The notes under the pieces are model-generated. The model ran no database searches. It was not told the origin of the DNA and worked only from the letters and a program-made list of their open reading frames with translations. Positions 63,799-64,000 of a stretch of DNA of 64,000 nt are shown one piece after another (position 1 is the first letter of the stretch; every line of letters starts with the position of its first letter). A program made the position numbers and the translations under genes. Origin of the DNA: Opitutia bacterium (GTDB lineage: Bacteria > Verrucomicrobiota > Verrucomicrobiia > Opitutales > Opitutaceae); contig JACPIT010000006.1 of assembly GCA_016187945.1 (NCBI GenBank), positions 310,001-374,000 of the forward strand, written 5' to 3'.

Positions 63799-64000
63799 TC
63801 ACAACGCGGGAAGTCCAGGAAGTGATGGGATTCCTGAGGGGTATAGCCTGCTGATTTCATCGATCATCTCCTGTGCTGCTTTGCGATTGAAGGTGGTGAC
63901 GCCATCGCGCCTCAGCGCATCGACCACTATCGCAGCGCTCGCATTGCCGAGTGCTAAGCTGATACTCGCCCAACGTAACGCAGCCTCCTCGTCCTTGAGC
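63799..64000 (-). CDS. 3' end of a HEAT-like repeat protein (partial)
   Basis: The last 66 codons are in the window on the minus strand: LKDEEAALRWASISLALGNA, SAAIVVDALRRDGVTTFNRK, AAQEMIDEISRLYPSGIPSL, PGLPAL, stop at 63799-63801. The pattern D-E-AALRW-A-LGNASA resembles the start of a HEAT/Armadillo-type helical hairpin. The gene starts beyond the right edge. The 153 bases between it and the TPR gene hold a GGGGTGAAGACACCCC hairpin and no gene. Confidence 0.7.
   Translation of the reverse strand, partial: LKDEEAALRWASISLALGNASAAIVVDALRRDGVTTFNRKAAQEMIDEISRLYPSGIPSLPGLPAL

Overview
The window is about 64 kb of high-GC bacterial chromosome with dense coding on both strands. The content suggests a Verrucomicrobiota member close to the Opitutaceae. 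Reasons are the very high GC at third codon positions, a PEP-CTERM sorting tail, a ThuA-type secreted protein, a TGS-less threonyl-tRNA synthetase, an Mg-type HemB, and many dispersed intergenic palindromes (GTAGGGCCGGC.., GTAGCAGCCGACGTGAGGAGG.., CCACGAAACACACGAAA..). This placement is inference from gene style, not a database match.

Layout. 0-7 kb: [NiFe] hydrogenase (start of the large subunit, complete small subunit) divergent from hypA-hypB-hypF-(26-aa ORF)-hypC-hypD. The small subunit carries all six cysteines of the O2-tolerant [4Fe-3S] proximal cluster. 7.4-16.1 kb: an accessory island on the minus strand, hsdR-hsdS-RAYT-rhuM-hsdM plus a frameshifted DUF3024 gene. Its first five genes overlap by 4-7 bases. 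It is bracketed by about 130-bp imperfect direct repeats and separates hypD from hypE, which lies beyond it on the minus strand. Copies of one roughly 66-bp palindromic element are translated in frame in HsdS and at both ends of the RAYT protein, and a half copy is translated inside HsdR. 17-23 kb: PEP-CTERM protein, ThuA protein, PLP aminotransferase, recN, tRNA-Val. 23-33 kb: large DUF4450-type secreted protein, SRAP protein, pyrR-pyrB-pyrC with a leader terminator, CPBP protease, thiL, tsaE, small NTPase. 34-36 kb: RG-rich uncharacterised protein, tRNA-Leu, GIY-YIG protein. 36.8-46.3 kb: sulfur assimilation block: cysE, cysK, an Rrf2 regulator, cysN, cysD, cysH, cysI, then the siroheme genes cobA and cbiX. 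46-58 kb: pyrD, an acidic protein, a polysaccharide export lipoprotein, DUF2062, two tandem amino-acid permeases, a secreted SHD1-like protein, hemB, cysS. 58-64 kb: an OLD-family ATPase/TOPRIM gene of lower GC (probable defence gene), trmO, thrS, a TPR protein, and the 3' end of a HEAT-like gene.

How the genes work together. HypA/B deliver nickel. HypF/E make the cyanide ligands and HypC/D assemble Fe(CN)2CO for the hydrogenase. CysN/D, CysH and CysI reduce sulfate to sulfide, CobA and CbiX supply siroheme for CysI, and CysE/K fix sulfide into cysteine. APS kinase (cysC) and a CysJ-type flavoprotein are not in the window. PyrR, PyrB, PyrC and PyrD cover several steps of UMP synthesis.

The most unusual features are the RAYT gene embedded in a type I restriction operon whose repeats are translated into the restriction proteins, and the wider habit of palindromes starting exactly at stop codons.
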